Below are positions 9,133 through 20,640 of a stretch of DNA of 64,000 nucleotides, piece by piece (position 1 is the stretch's first letter; each line of letters starts with the position of its first letter). The notes under the pieces were generated by a model. That model was given only the letters and a program-made list of their open reading frames with translations, ran no database searches and was not told the origin of the DNA. The translations under genes were made by a program, and so were the position numbers. This DNA is from Posidonia oceanica (taxonomy: Eukaryota; Streptophyta; Magnoliopsida; Alismatales; Posidoniaceae). The stretch spans positions 20,558,001 through 20,622,000 of the forward strand of contig JAZBRS010000039.1 of the NCBI GenBank assembly GCA_037176725.1, read 5' to 3'.

Positions 9133-12100
9133 CTATTTCATGATCTCTTCTTTGATCATAAGCAGCCACTGCAGTCGCCATCTTCTCAACTTCTGCTTTA
9201 CGGGCTTGGCATCTGGATCCAGGGATAGATTGTGCACCACTATCTCTATGTCAAGGCCAACCATATCTTCGTAACTCCAGGCGAAGACATCCGCATATTC
9301 TTTTAAGAATGCGATGAACTCTGCTCGAGCCTGGGGGGATAGCTGGGCACTGATGCGAACTTCTCTGACTTCCTCAGCTGTGCCGATGTTAACAACCTCT
9401 GTTTCTTCTTCAACATGGAGGTTGGGGCCTTCTGGGTCGTCGTCATAGGGCCAGAACTCGGGCAATGATTCGTCAGTCTCGTCCTCGCCTATGTCATCCT
9501 CCTCTCCATAAGCAATAAGTTCTGAGAGGATCTCTTTCTCAAAAGAAGGATTTGTAATGTCGAAAGAGTGTATATGTTCCGCTGCTTGGCCCTGGTGACG
9601 CTTCAGGATGGTCACGCTTACTCGAGTATTCTTGTAGCCTCGGTGCGCGACCTCCATCCTAGCAACTTCTTCTGTCTGCTCTGGCCTGACTGATTCTGTC
9701 GAGTGCTCTGCTGATGCTGTTGAGGGCCTTGCTGATTCTATCACTGATGCTGCTGATGGCCATGCTACTGGGGCAGCTGATGATTTTGTTACTGATTCTG
9801 CTACTGCTACTGCTTGGACAGCTAGTGCTTCCTCCTTTGAGTCTTCTAGTGTGCTTGTGGAGGGTATGCCGGACTGGCGGCTGATCTGGGCACTGTCGCT
9901 TGCTACACTGTCTAAGTGAGGCATGTGCTGCACTAACCACCTAGACCCGCCTTCTGGTTGCAGAGTGATAAGCTCATCCGGTCTAGGGGAGTCCGATACT
10001 GCTGAGTCTTCTTCCAGGACCATGATAGAGGCATGGTCTTCTTGTAGAGGAGGGTCTGTAGCCACGGCTTTCCCTTTCCTTTCTACAACTTGGTGCTCCG
10101 CCAGGTCTTCTACTATCGACTTGAGTTGTTCCTGATCAAGTAACTCTAAGTCGGACATCCATGAATCGACCTGGGCTTCTACCGCCACTGCTTCCTCCTC
10201 ATCCGAGGGTGAGTCGACGTAGTAAGCGCTGGGGGCCTGCGGCTCTGGCCCGGCTGCAAGATGGATCACTACCCTTGGTATTTGCATTGTCTGGTTTACG
10301 GGCGCGCCTGATTGCGGCAGCTTCGGCATCGGAGATCCAAACAGACTGGTCAGCGGGACCGCAGATCGGTACGCTGCCAGGGTCACTGTTGTAGTTAGAG
10401 GGCAGACAGAGGTGCTCTTCTGAGGGCCCAAGGGTTGGGAGACTATGGTGCTCAGCTGGTCCTCTGCATCTGGTTGTGACTATGAGAGTGCAGCCTCTAA
10501 CGCCATGGGGGCCTGCCATGAAAGTTGCTGTTTTGCGGTAGGAGGATGTAAGGCGGACTACGCCGGCTGCATTCTTGGTGATGCGGCTGCTGAAGTGGAC
10601 CGAGTCGTGCTGCTGACTGAATTCACTGACTGTTCCTCCAAAGAGCGTGACAGCAGTACTGATGCGACTGCAACCGCAGGTAGCCTGCCTGACTGTGCCA
10701 GAAGGAGTGTCTCTGACTTCTAAGCTGCCGCTGCTGCTTGTGCTTGTAATGTAGATGTGGCTGTAGAAATTTAAGAGCTTGTCAGTTCTGCCACAGAGCC
10801 TGCTGAATTGCCTACTATATCTGCTGGAGGAAGAGCCAAATAAACTGACCGTGGCGCCTCTGTGCTGATCAGGGCCTTGCTGCCAGTTGGGACTGCCTCT
10901 ACTGCGCCAGACTGCTCCTCATCCGAGTAGTAGTCTTCAATGCAGACCCAGTCTTCTATTGGCACCTTGACTTGATCATCTATTGATCCCAGAACTCCTG
11001 CACTGGTGAAGTTAGTGAGGTCTCTGAGGATGGTCGATTCCTGATTCTTCAGCTGAAAGCAATGATCTTCGTTGGGCTTGGGCTCATAACCGAGGCCTTC
11101 AGATTTCCTCTGCTCCACCGCTACGATCGGCTCTGCGATCCCCTGGCCGTGACGCCCGAGCGGTGTACCCTTTATGTAACCCCATCTGTGACATACATTC
11201 TCGACCATTCGAAAGGGGTTGTTGTGAACGGCCAAGGAGTTGGCGCGTTCAAGATCAGGAATGAAGTTAATCGGCTCGCACCGATTAACGCGATACAAGG
11301 CTTCAGAAGTCTCAGGATCAAAAGGGATAGTTTGTGAAGAGACGGGGGAGACTGCCTCGATCCACTCCTTCTCAAAGTTCTCCACCATGACGACAATGAC
11401 ATCATCGCTGTGACGGTACTTTATCGTTTGATGGAGGGTCGAGGGGAGGACCTGATGCTTGTGGAGCCAAGGACACCCAAGTAGAAAGTTAAAGTTTGGC
11501 TTCAAGTCGACGACATAGAATTCTACATCGAAAACAACCGAGCCAATGGCGAGAGGAATAATCAGGATCCCCAGAGCGTCATGGTGGGTGTTGTCAAAAG
11601 CTGTCATTCCTTTCACGGCTGGTGTGATATCCTCGGCTTTGAATCCGAGCTTTGTTGCAGTACGCAAGGGGCAGACGTTAAGGCCTGACCCGTTATCAAC
11701 CAGTGTTAGAGGAATACGAAAGTTTTTGAATTGAACCATGACAAACAGGGGTTGATTGTGATTAATCCCCGTCGGAGGCAGCTCATCGCTTGTAAAAGAG
11801 ATGACCTGGGGCTCCGCAATCATCCCTACCATACTTTCCAAGGCCGAAGGCTCAATAGATTGGGACACACGAGCGGCTTGGAACACGCGAAGAAAAGCTT
11901 CGCGGTGTTCGGCAGAGGTGTGGATTAGGTCCCAAATGGAAATGTCAGCTTTTACCTTCTTAAGCTGAGAGGTTATGTCAGCCTTAGGTTGGTTTTTCTT
12001 GGCAGCAGGAGGGGTAGTTTTGGCAAGCTCTAGAGGGGTAGTCACAGGAGATTGGCTAAAGGCTTGGCCTGCTATATGTTGGGTAGGGATTTGGCTTGCT

Positions 12101-12348
12101 ATAGGTAGGTTTGAGGCCGGATCTGCTATGGATTGGTTAGAGGGTGGGGGCATAGCAGGTTCAGGATGGTTTGGCCTAACTGCCGGTGCTGGGGGTCTGT
12201 AGACTCTCCCCGATCGTGTTACTTCCGCACACATTTCTGTGGCGTAGCTGTAAGGGACGTGATGGGTGTCTAGGGTTAAATCAATAACCACAGGAGCATG
12301 TGCTGCGAGCACAGGAGGGGTTATAGGGGGACCTACTGGATACTGAGG
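9133..12348 (-). pseudogene. E1 aspartic protease, G-patch-like segment and long acidic linker
   Basis: Retropepsin cleaves the polyprotein. The protease core reads FKNFRIPLTLVDNGSGLNVC, with the active-site DNGS near 11697, followed by LGFKAEDITPAVKGMTAFDN. Downstream, WGYIKGTPLGRHGQGIAEPI plus SEGLGYEP looks like a G-patch (Gly-rich RNA-binding motif). A long Ser/Ala/Glu-rich linker (YYVDSPSDEEEA, DSWMSDLELLDQEQLKSIVE) leads to VFAWSYEDMVGLD and then RT. In-frame stops are at 10771, 10720, 10558, 10480 and 9133; all keep the same frame. Equivalent sequence in E3 (59420-62998) is open. Confidence 0.85.
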
Positions 12349-14928
12349 TCAATTTAAAGGGTAAGATTGTTGGGGTGGGAAGGCAGGGGCTAGCTGAGGT
12401 CTGCCTAGAAGGTGTATAGGGGATTCTAGCTGAGGCCGCCCTAAGAGGTGGACAGGGGATCTAGGCTGGGCCCTAGCTAGGAGGTGTACAGGGGGTTGAG
12501 CCTGAGGAAGCATAGCAGGGGGCGCGAAGGGGCGCTCCGGCCTGGCACGCAGTCGGATCATGTGAACTCCCGACTCGAAGCCGACAACTACCGCGAGATA
12601 GAGATTAATAGGGAATGGCTCAGAAATATCAGAAATAAGATCAGAAGGGTCTACCACAGAGGTAGTAGGCCCAGTAGGGAAGACAGAGTGAATGTCTGAG
12701 GTTCCCGCCCCTCCCGGATAAGTGTGCTCCAGCAGGGGTTGGTGGATGATGCCAGAATGAGGGGGAACAGCTGAACGTGCAGATGCATGTGTGTGTGTTT
12801 GAGTGGATGCCTCATGCGTGTCAATCACAATCGTTATCGATTCGATTAGGTCCTGAATTGTGTTCCGCAGGGAGTAGCAATTATCCGTCGAATGCCCGAC
12901 ACTTCGATGGAAATTGCAAAAGAGGTTCACCTTAAACCAATGCAGCAAGGGATTTGGGGGGCGAACCTTCGGGAACTTCAAGAGCGATGCAACCTTTGGC
13001 AAGATGGCCGTGAGCGGTTCCACCAGTGGGGCGAACTTCCGCTTCCCAGTGGGTGGCCTTCTTTGCCTCTGGTATGAGCCTTGCTGAACCAGTGTGGCGG
13101 GGTAGATCGGTCTAGCGATGGTTGTGATCTATGGTGTGGGTGGATTCCTAGGTGCAGGAGCATACACCATCTCAGCTGGGGCAGGTCGGGACGGCAAGTG
13201 AACAGGCACAGCAGGAGAGTCGACGAATGCAACAGCAGTCTTCAGCAAGTCCTTCTTCTTGGGACGGTTGTTGCTGCTACCGCTGTTGTTGTTGTTGGAG
13301 GTGCTACTGTTGGCACTGTTACTGCTGATCGCAGCCTACTTAACGAATGCAAAGAGAGCTGGGAAGTTGCCACTCCGCAAAGACCTCTCCACGCGCACTC
13401 CAGCTCGGATGAGTGCTGCAAAAGTAGTGACTGGTTGGATGCTAAGCAGAGCCCCAAGAGATGGCTACGCCCCTTTGATAACGATCTCGATAGACTCCTC
13501 GTCAGAGGGTCTATCTCGGACCTGTGAAGCAAGGGCGCACCAGCGGCTGACGTACTCCCTGAACGGCTCGCTGGGATTCTACTTAATTGCGATCAAGTCT
13601 GCCCACTTTGGGACTAGATCGAGGTTGAAGGAGTACTGTTCCAGGAACGCCTGACTGAGGTCGTTCCAAGTCTTGATGGCTGACATATCAAGCGATGTGA
13701 ACCACTTGAGTGCCGGCCCGGTCAAGCTTTTCTGGAACAGGCAGATCAGCAACCTCTCGTCAGCCTAAAGCTGAGCGAGATCACCGCAATACGCCTTCAA
13801 GTGTGCTACGATGCAGCCCCTACCATTATATTTCTCGAAGTCCGGGATTTTGAACTTCGGAGGGAGTACCGCCTCTGGAAAGCAGCAGAGGTCCCGGAAT
13901 TGGTAGGTCTAGTGCTCAGTACCCTGCACTAGTCGTAGTGCCTTCTCCAAGACGTCCATCTGATTGTTGATGGGGTCTGGATTTGCTGCCATAAGAGAGG
14001 GATCGGCAAGGGTAGTGAGCACATACGCCGAATGGGTCGCACCTAAGTGCTCCTCCGGATCTACCATAGCATCGCTTGGTGGAGCAACGGGATGGCCGGC
14101 GTATCCGTGTTGGGGAACTGTGTATGCAGGGATGTATGCAGGGTTCTGGGCCTGATGCAAGGGAGGAGGGTAGATGACATGCTGTACTGTGGGAGGGGTA
14201 GGATGCTGGAGCACCAGTTGCTGTACAGGCGGGGTGCCAGACAGTGAGCTAGTGGGATACTGGGCTCCAGCCAGTCCAAAGGACTAACCATCAAGGGGAA
14301 GAGGAGCATGCTGTGCTAAGTGTTGTGCAGAAGGAGGTGGTAAACGGGCCCCCATCGTCGGAACCGTGAGCAGTTGAGACGATGGTCGAGGCGGAGGTGT
14401 AGAGGTAGATGCATGAAATGCAGGAACTGGCCTCAAAGGAACCTCAGGAGCGACAGGAGTACAAGAAGGATGAACCGATAGAGTCATGCCCTACAGTCTC
14501 TGGGCAAGCTCCATCAAGTGCTGGTACTGAGCCTCAGGCATTCCGTCAGCAGGAACGCTGAAGTGCAGTGCCGGTGAAGATTGGGAAGCAAATGGCACAG
14601 ACACAGACTGTCCAGGAGGAGTAGGTGCTATAGCAAAAGTCGCAGCAGCGGTAGGAGGGATGTCAAAGGTGACGTATCCCTGGGAAGGAGGGGGCAATGG
14701 CGTCTCTGAAACGCGGGTAACGGTCATCAAGATAGACTCGACGACCGGATCCAGAGGAAGAGATGCTTGCCAGTGTCTCGGGACATACTGAGATACTAGA
14801 GGCGTTAGGGGAGGAAACCCTGGCGTCGGAGGGGGAACAAAAGGAGCAGAAGGAGCAACCGGAGGAGCCGGAGCGGAAACACCTTCCGTGACAGGAGTAA
14901 AGAGAGGCTCACTGACGTATTGGGCCAT
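12349..14928 (-). pseudogene. E1 gag
   Basis: Gag is the structural protein packaging element RNA. I choose ATG at 14928 because GTCAGCAATGGCCCA is shared at this point by all three elements (14928, 39799, 57950). The Pro-rich N-terminus is followed by the gag core (DVLEKALRLVQGTEH, then CCFPEAVLPPKFKIPDFEKY in frame) and a zinc knuckle of C-x2-H-x4-H-x4-C form (LFCNFHRSVGHSTDNC) near 12900. Stops in this frame are TAG at 14491, 14284, 13909, 13765, 13579, 13336 and 13129, plus TGA at 12349. No frameshift is needed from 14928 onward. Confidence 0.88.
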
Positions 14929-16245
14929 TGCTGACCTAGAGCGCGTGAGAATAGGGCTGCGACGGGTATGCAAATGGCGATTCCTAATAGGAGCTATCGT
15001 CGCAAAGGCGGATAGCTCAGAAGGGGAATGGTCGCAAGCAAGGTCGCAACAAGGGTGTCAGAAAGGGACGGTACTCAAGCTCCAGCAAGGGGAACTCGCT
15101 TACCGATCACTGCTGACACAGACAGAGACAAACAGGGATTAGAAACTAAAAGACAGATGCAAATGAGTTAAGTTAGATGGCATGAATGATATGTATGCTT
15201 TCTAGTATGCCCCCCTCACCTATCTAGTGTATCCTAGTAGGTGATCTACTTCGGGTATCCCCAAGTGTACGGGTCACCGACTCAGGTCAAAAAAAGTAGG
15301 CTCCCTGTCGAACTCCTAGCCAGAGCTGAGGAAATAACAGGGTGGTGCGTTGGTGGCCCTGACCCTGCCAAAGCGTGGGCAGTACACTCCACTACACCGA
15401 CACGACCCCTGAACAAAGGGGGGACAGACCGACTGACTTGGCCCACGCCAAAAGCAGTGGAACAAGAGGTCGGAACTGTCCTTCGCAGACTAGTAGGTGG
15501 ACTCAAATGAGAAGAATGCATGCCCTATATGATGCTTATGCAAATGCTTAAAATTTTTTTATCTTGCGCATTTTATTAACCCAAGGGGGTGCAGGATTGT
15601 TTGAAATCTCTAATTGTTCCTAGAAGTTCTTTTTACTTGTCATTTTTAGTTAACCACAGGGAGAGCAAACAGTCTCTGCTATCCTAGGCATGGCATGTGC
15701 GAAAGGGAAGAAAATCAGTCAAATATGGTAGGCAAGCAGCATACAATCATAGCAAAAGGCAAGTGCATGGCATGTGCGAGTGTTTGTGAGCATGAAAGTG
15801 AAGAAAAAGCATTCATCATGTCAAAAGACATATATACAGGGTATGTGCGTGTGTAGTGACATAGCGAATGTGTAAAAGAAGCATTTATCATTCAAAAAGC
15901 ATGCATTGCTGCCAAACAAGTATGTAGACATGCATTGGGTAGGAAATAAAGCAATAATAAGTAAGCAAGATAAAGAAGGTAAAGACAGGTAAGCTGTAAA
16001 GCAAATAAGAGCAGAAACAAGGAGATAAGTAAGTAAACAAGCAACAGAAACAAAGCAGAGCAAGACAGAGCAAAAACCAAGGCAAAAGCAGCCAAGGGGG
16101 TGCAAAACCTAAGCAAAGTAACCACAAGGCGACTCGCTAGGAGTTTGCACAGAAGAGCGACCAAAACAGGCAAAGAGGCAAACAAGGCAAGCAAAACTAC
16201 GAAAGCGGCGAGCGAAAAGCTAGAAACGAAAGTCGGAGTCTAGCA
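14929..16245 (-). other. E1 leader between PBS and gag
   Basis: Untranslated leader; no Ogre-type ORF1 is present. In sense it includes a pyrimidine tract ending in TGTGTCAG (AG at 15114-15113), a possible splice acceptor 185 bases before gag, aligning with 57768-57769 in E3. Block 15236-15530 (sense: GTGGAGTGTACTGCCC and similar) matches leaders of E3 (57360-57620) and E2 (39290-39600). Confidence 0.7.
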
Positions 16246-16263
16246 TCCCCAGCGGAGTCGCCA
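16246..16263 (-). promoter_or_regulatory. E1 primer-binding site (tRNA-Arg type)
   Basis: Sense sequence TGGCGACTCCGCTGGGGA, one base after the LTR end ...ATTACTACA. It starts with TGG, as a site complementary to a tRNA 3' CCA end must. The tRNA-Arg assignment rests on the published assignment for Ogre elements, not on a tRNA seen here. Confidence 0.85.
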
Positions 16264-16574
16264 CTGTAGTAATCGCGGTGTTCAGATCGTCCATGCACAC
16301 TGCCAGAAGCTCGCGTGCACTGATCGAAATCAGGCTCACTATAAGCGGCTATGTCCGAGGAGGAGGGCTCAACTCGAAAACACTTAAAACAGAGGAGAAA
16401 AGATAAGAAAAGAAGGAGATAAGACAATTCAGAGTCGTCACCGTGTCTATTATCAGGAGACAAGGAAAATCGGGGGAAATACGCGAGTTAGCACGCAAAA
16501 CCAAGCAAAGGGTGCAATGTAAAGCAATGTGAAGGAAAACAAATGCAAATGAATGCAAATGAGATGACTCATGC

Positions 16575-16700
16575 CTAGGATAAGGGCAATATGGTCATTA
16601 CGGGCCAAAAGACTGGGAAAGGACTCCTGTTACGTGCGGAGAAGGTGTTAGGCACCCCCAACATGCCCGAGAATCAGTCTTTCTAGGCTTACGCTCACAT
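16575..16700 (-). other. Conserved LTR block near the 3' end (E1 copy)
   Basis: In sense it holds GTGCCTAACACCTTCTCCGC, GTAACAGGAGTCC and an ATGACCATATTGCCC word, about 310-430 bases before the LTR end. The same block, at about the same distance, is in E2 (38268-38400), the solo LTR (44790-44925), E3 (56030-56165) and the remnant at 33410-33520, although flanking LTR sequence is diverged. Confidence 0.7.
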
Positions 16701-16895
16701 ACACAGGAGAATGCAGGTTTGAATGCCTAAATGCCAAGGAATGCTTGAATGAATGCTTAAAGGTGTGCTCTAAGTGGTGGGATGCAATGCAGAAAAGTAA
16801 ACGTGCAATCTAAGTGCTCAGCAATGCTGTCTGTGTTCCGAACCGGTCGAAACCTGGCTCGTGAGAACTCTAGGCAATAAGCATCACTGCCCTAT

Positions 16896-17294
16896 ATGCA
16901 AATGCAAGCAGAAAAGCAAAACGGCGGTAAAACCAAGCAATGCAGGCGACATGCAAGAGGAAACAGCGTAAAACGTGCAAAACAGTGCGAGAAACAGAAG
17001 CGGCATGCGAAATGGTGCAAGAAAACGAGATCAGCACGCAAAACAGTGCAAAAGACAAAGTGGCACGCAAAACAATGCAAAAAAGCAAAGCCAACATGCA
17101 AAACGGTGTAAGAAATAAGAGCAGCACGTAAAACGGTGCGAAAAAGCAAAGCTAGCATGCAAAACAGTGCAAGAAACAAGAGCGACACGCAAAACGGTGC
17201 GAAAAAGCAAAGTCAGCACGCAAAACAGTGCTAGAAGCGAAGCAGGCACGCAAAATGGTGCCGAAAGGAAAGCGGGCACGCAAAACGGTGCCAA
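16896..17294 (-). repeat. E1 LTR internal tandem repeat (about 30-bp units)
   Basis: About a dozen diverged units with the plus-strand word GCACGCAAAACGGTGC followed by A-rich spacers. This is the reverse complement of the CGTTTTGCGTGC repeat expanded in the E3 LTR (54700-55740). Confidence 0.75.
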
Positions 17295-19404
17295 AGCAGG
17301 CGAAATAAAACATCGATAAAGTCATGCAAATGCAGATGCAAAGAGGAGAGCAAGAGAAGCAAAGGGGAGGCAAACGATGCAAGTGTAAGAACAAACACCA
17401 CTTAAAGACCACGCAATGTAGGTGTGAAGACCTACAAAGGGGAAGGGAAGCAAGTGGGATGATTACCACTGTTCTGCGACCATTTCCCACCAAAGTGTCC
17501 CACGATGTGTCTCGCATGCTGCCAAAAGTTCATGATGTGATCGAATCATGGAAAAGGGAGAAGAAAGTCGCAATTAGTGGTGAATCCAGGAGAAATGCAA
17601 CACAAGACACTGAAAGTACGCGAAAAGAGGAGACAGAGTTGATAGACAGGAAGAGGGAGTCCTAATCTACATGCTCGAGAAATCAGAAAGTAAAAACAAT
17701 GCTTGCAATGCAAATGGGGTGCAAATGAGTGCTATGCAGGGGTTCAGAAGGACTTACCTTGGAAATCTGAAGCCTGATCTGAGAAATGCTTGGTTCATGC
17801 TAAAGAGTGCTCCGCCGGGGTCGTCCAGGTAGCTTGGTTGAGAAGATCCGACGGCCAGATCAAGAGATATCCCAGCTTCAAGGCAGAGGGGCCAGAACAG
17901 GAGAGAAGAATGGATCTAGGTGTACAGGAGGTCCTAGGGGTGTGCAAGACGGGTCCTTCCATGTAAATGGGAGCTAAGTGTGCTCAAGTGTGTGCAAGAA
18001 TGCTAAATGCAAAGATGCATAAGTGCAATGCATGCAGGAATGCAAGAAAAGGACCTAAGAATGACTTTTCAGAAAACTTGGGAGCTTATGTGCAAGTTTT
18101 GAAAAAGTGGGATCTAAATGCAAAGATTTTGAAAAATTAGGGACTTATATGCAAGATTTTTGAAAACTGGAGGGTCTAAGTGCAATTTTGCAAAATGCAG
18201 GGTTTAAAATGCAATTTTACAAGGTAAACATGCATTAGAGTAAGTTTTGAAATCATGTGGAGGATTAACATGCAATTTTGAAACATGCAGGGATTGAAAT
18301 GCAATTTTATAAGTAGAAATGTGGTCTTAAATGGTCTATGAATGCAAACAGAGGACCTATGTGCAATTTTTAAATATGCAGGGTCTAAAATGCAATTTTA
18401 TAAGGAAAAATGTGATTTTTGAATGGTCTGTGCATTAACAGTGGACCTATGTGCAATTTTTAAATATGCAAGGTCTAAAATGCAATTTTATAAGCAAAAG
18501 TATGCATTTAACAGATGCTGTGCATGAATATGGAGGACCTATATGCAAAAATTAAAATGCATAGGGGAAATAATGCAATGCAGTAAGAAAAGATTCAAAA
18601 TGAATGCATTAATTAACAGATCAGAGGACTAAAATGCAAATAGAGGAAAAGACAGGGTTCACAAATGCAATTTACTAAGGTAAACTTGGAATAATAAATC
18701 AAATTAACAGCTAAAGGACTGAAATGCAAAAATGAAAAACCACAGGGCCTGAACTAAAATAAACTTAAAAAGAAAACACAGTAGGAGGACTGACATGCAA
18801 TTAAACAGTTTTTTAAGTTTTTCATGCAATTTAATAAGATTTAAATTCAGAATTAAATGAATGATAAACGAAAGCAGGACCAGAATGCAATAAACTAAAA
18901 ACAGAAGCTGAAAATGCAATTAATGGCAAAATAGCTAAGCAAAGCAAAAATAAAGCTATAGTAAAAAACCAGAGGAAGCGGCCATTGTAGCAACTACTAC
19001 CAGTGGCCAAGAAAGGTGGAGGAGGGAGGCTGAGGGAGCGCTGATTGATCGGCGGGCTTCACCAGCGGTAGACGGAGATCTGGGAGGCATCAGCGAGCTG
19101 CGACGATGCTCGGAGATGACCGGAGGCGGCATCGGAGGTCTGCAGACCTGCTCGAAGGTGGAGCAGGCGATCGATGCGTCGAGGAGGCATTCTAAGGCTA
19201 CTGGAGAGTTGCTGGAGTCCGTGTGGTTCGCGGGCGATCGACGGAGCAGCGTTCTGCTCACAGATGCGGCGCGGCGAGCTCGGAGCTCGTCGGAGAAGAT
19301 GGGTCAGTGGCGATGCTGACTCGGTGAAAGAGGGAGGATAACCCCAATCTGAGGGGTGGAAAAGTATGCTGGAATGAAGATTAGGTTAAGGGGAAGAAGC
19401 AGTA

Positions 19405-20640
19405 CCTTTTTTGCAGGCTGAGGAGTCCTCCCGATGTAGGTGGCTTCAGTGCTTGCTGGCGGAGGTCGTTCGGTGGTTGCAGGTGCTGTCGATGGCTCGG
19501 GAGCGTCCGGATCTCCTCAGTGATGTGCTCCGGTGCTTCCCGGATGCTCGGAGCAAAGCTTCGACGGCCGACGCGAAAACTGGCTTTAGTGGGTGCTCAA
19601 GAAGCAGCCGGAGGTGGGCGAAGGTGTCTGCTACCCTCTGGATCAACCGGAGGGTACTGGCGGCTTGCTGGTTGCTAGGTGGAGGTGTGTGGATGCTTGG
19701 AAGGGTCTAAGGAGGCCTGGAGAAGAAGATTGGGATTGGGTTGGTTTTCTGGCAAAATCAGGGTTAAGTGTTTGTGGTGGAGGGCTCTGGCTGTGAGGGG
19801 CTACTGGAGGGGAGCTTAGGAGGTCTGAGAAGGTGGGGTTCAGGTGAGTTTCTGGACGGAGTTTGGAAGGATTTCTAGGATGGAAGAGTAGGGAATTTTT
19901 GAGGAAGGGGGTGTTGGGTTCTGAGTTGGTTCAGGTGGAATTGAGGGGAGGTTTCAGGGTGGTTTGAGCTGTGGAATGGTGGGCTGAAATGGTGATTGTC
20001 TGGGTGAGATTGGGGACGGAATTGGGAGTGGTTTTGCTGAGGATGGAGGCTCTGGTTCGGGTGGAAAGGAAGAGGAGGAAGAGGGCTGTTCTGTAGTGAG
20101 AAGAGGAGGGGATTTCAGGTGCTCTCCCCTCTAGATTCTCTCACTCTCTCTGGGAGACGAAAAAAGTGATGGAAGGAGGAGATTGCTGGAGGATTGGTGA
20201 AGCTCTGGGATGGATTTTTTGCTGGCTTGAAGGAGGGCTTCTGGGAGGGAGAAAGCTCTGAATTTTTGCAGAGAGAAGGAGGAGGAATGCTAGAGGCTTC
20301 TCACGCTCGCTCTAGGGTTCTCTCAGAATGCCAAAAGGTGTGGAAGGAGGAGAAGGGTTGAGGCTTTAACGGGCTGCTCGATTGGGTGCTGCGTGGGCTG
20401 TGGATTTTGAAATCCACTGACGTGGGCGATACTGGAGCTGATGCAGCAACGGTCGGCGAGGCGACGGGCAATTAATGCCCCCCTGGGAGATCCGCTGAGA
20501 GCTGAGAGAGGAGGAGGTGAGCTGGTGCTGAGGTGATCGGGAGGGAGAATTGAATTTGAAGAAGAGTGGGAGAGCTGGCGGGAGAAGAAGCTGAGGAAGA
20601 AGAAGAAGAAGAAGGAGGGAAGAGGAGGAGGAAGGCGTGG
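19405..20640 (-). promoter_or_regulatory. Putative transcribed first exon of E1 LTR (TATA box to splice donor)
   Basis: A TATATATATA run at 20666-20678 is the only clear TATA box in the visible LTRs. Downstream in sense lies a GC-rich stretch ending at AAG/GTACTG (GT at 19405-19404). The 30 bases before this donor align with the E3 site before 53118. Transcription start and splicing are inferred, not seen. Confidence 0.4.
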
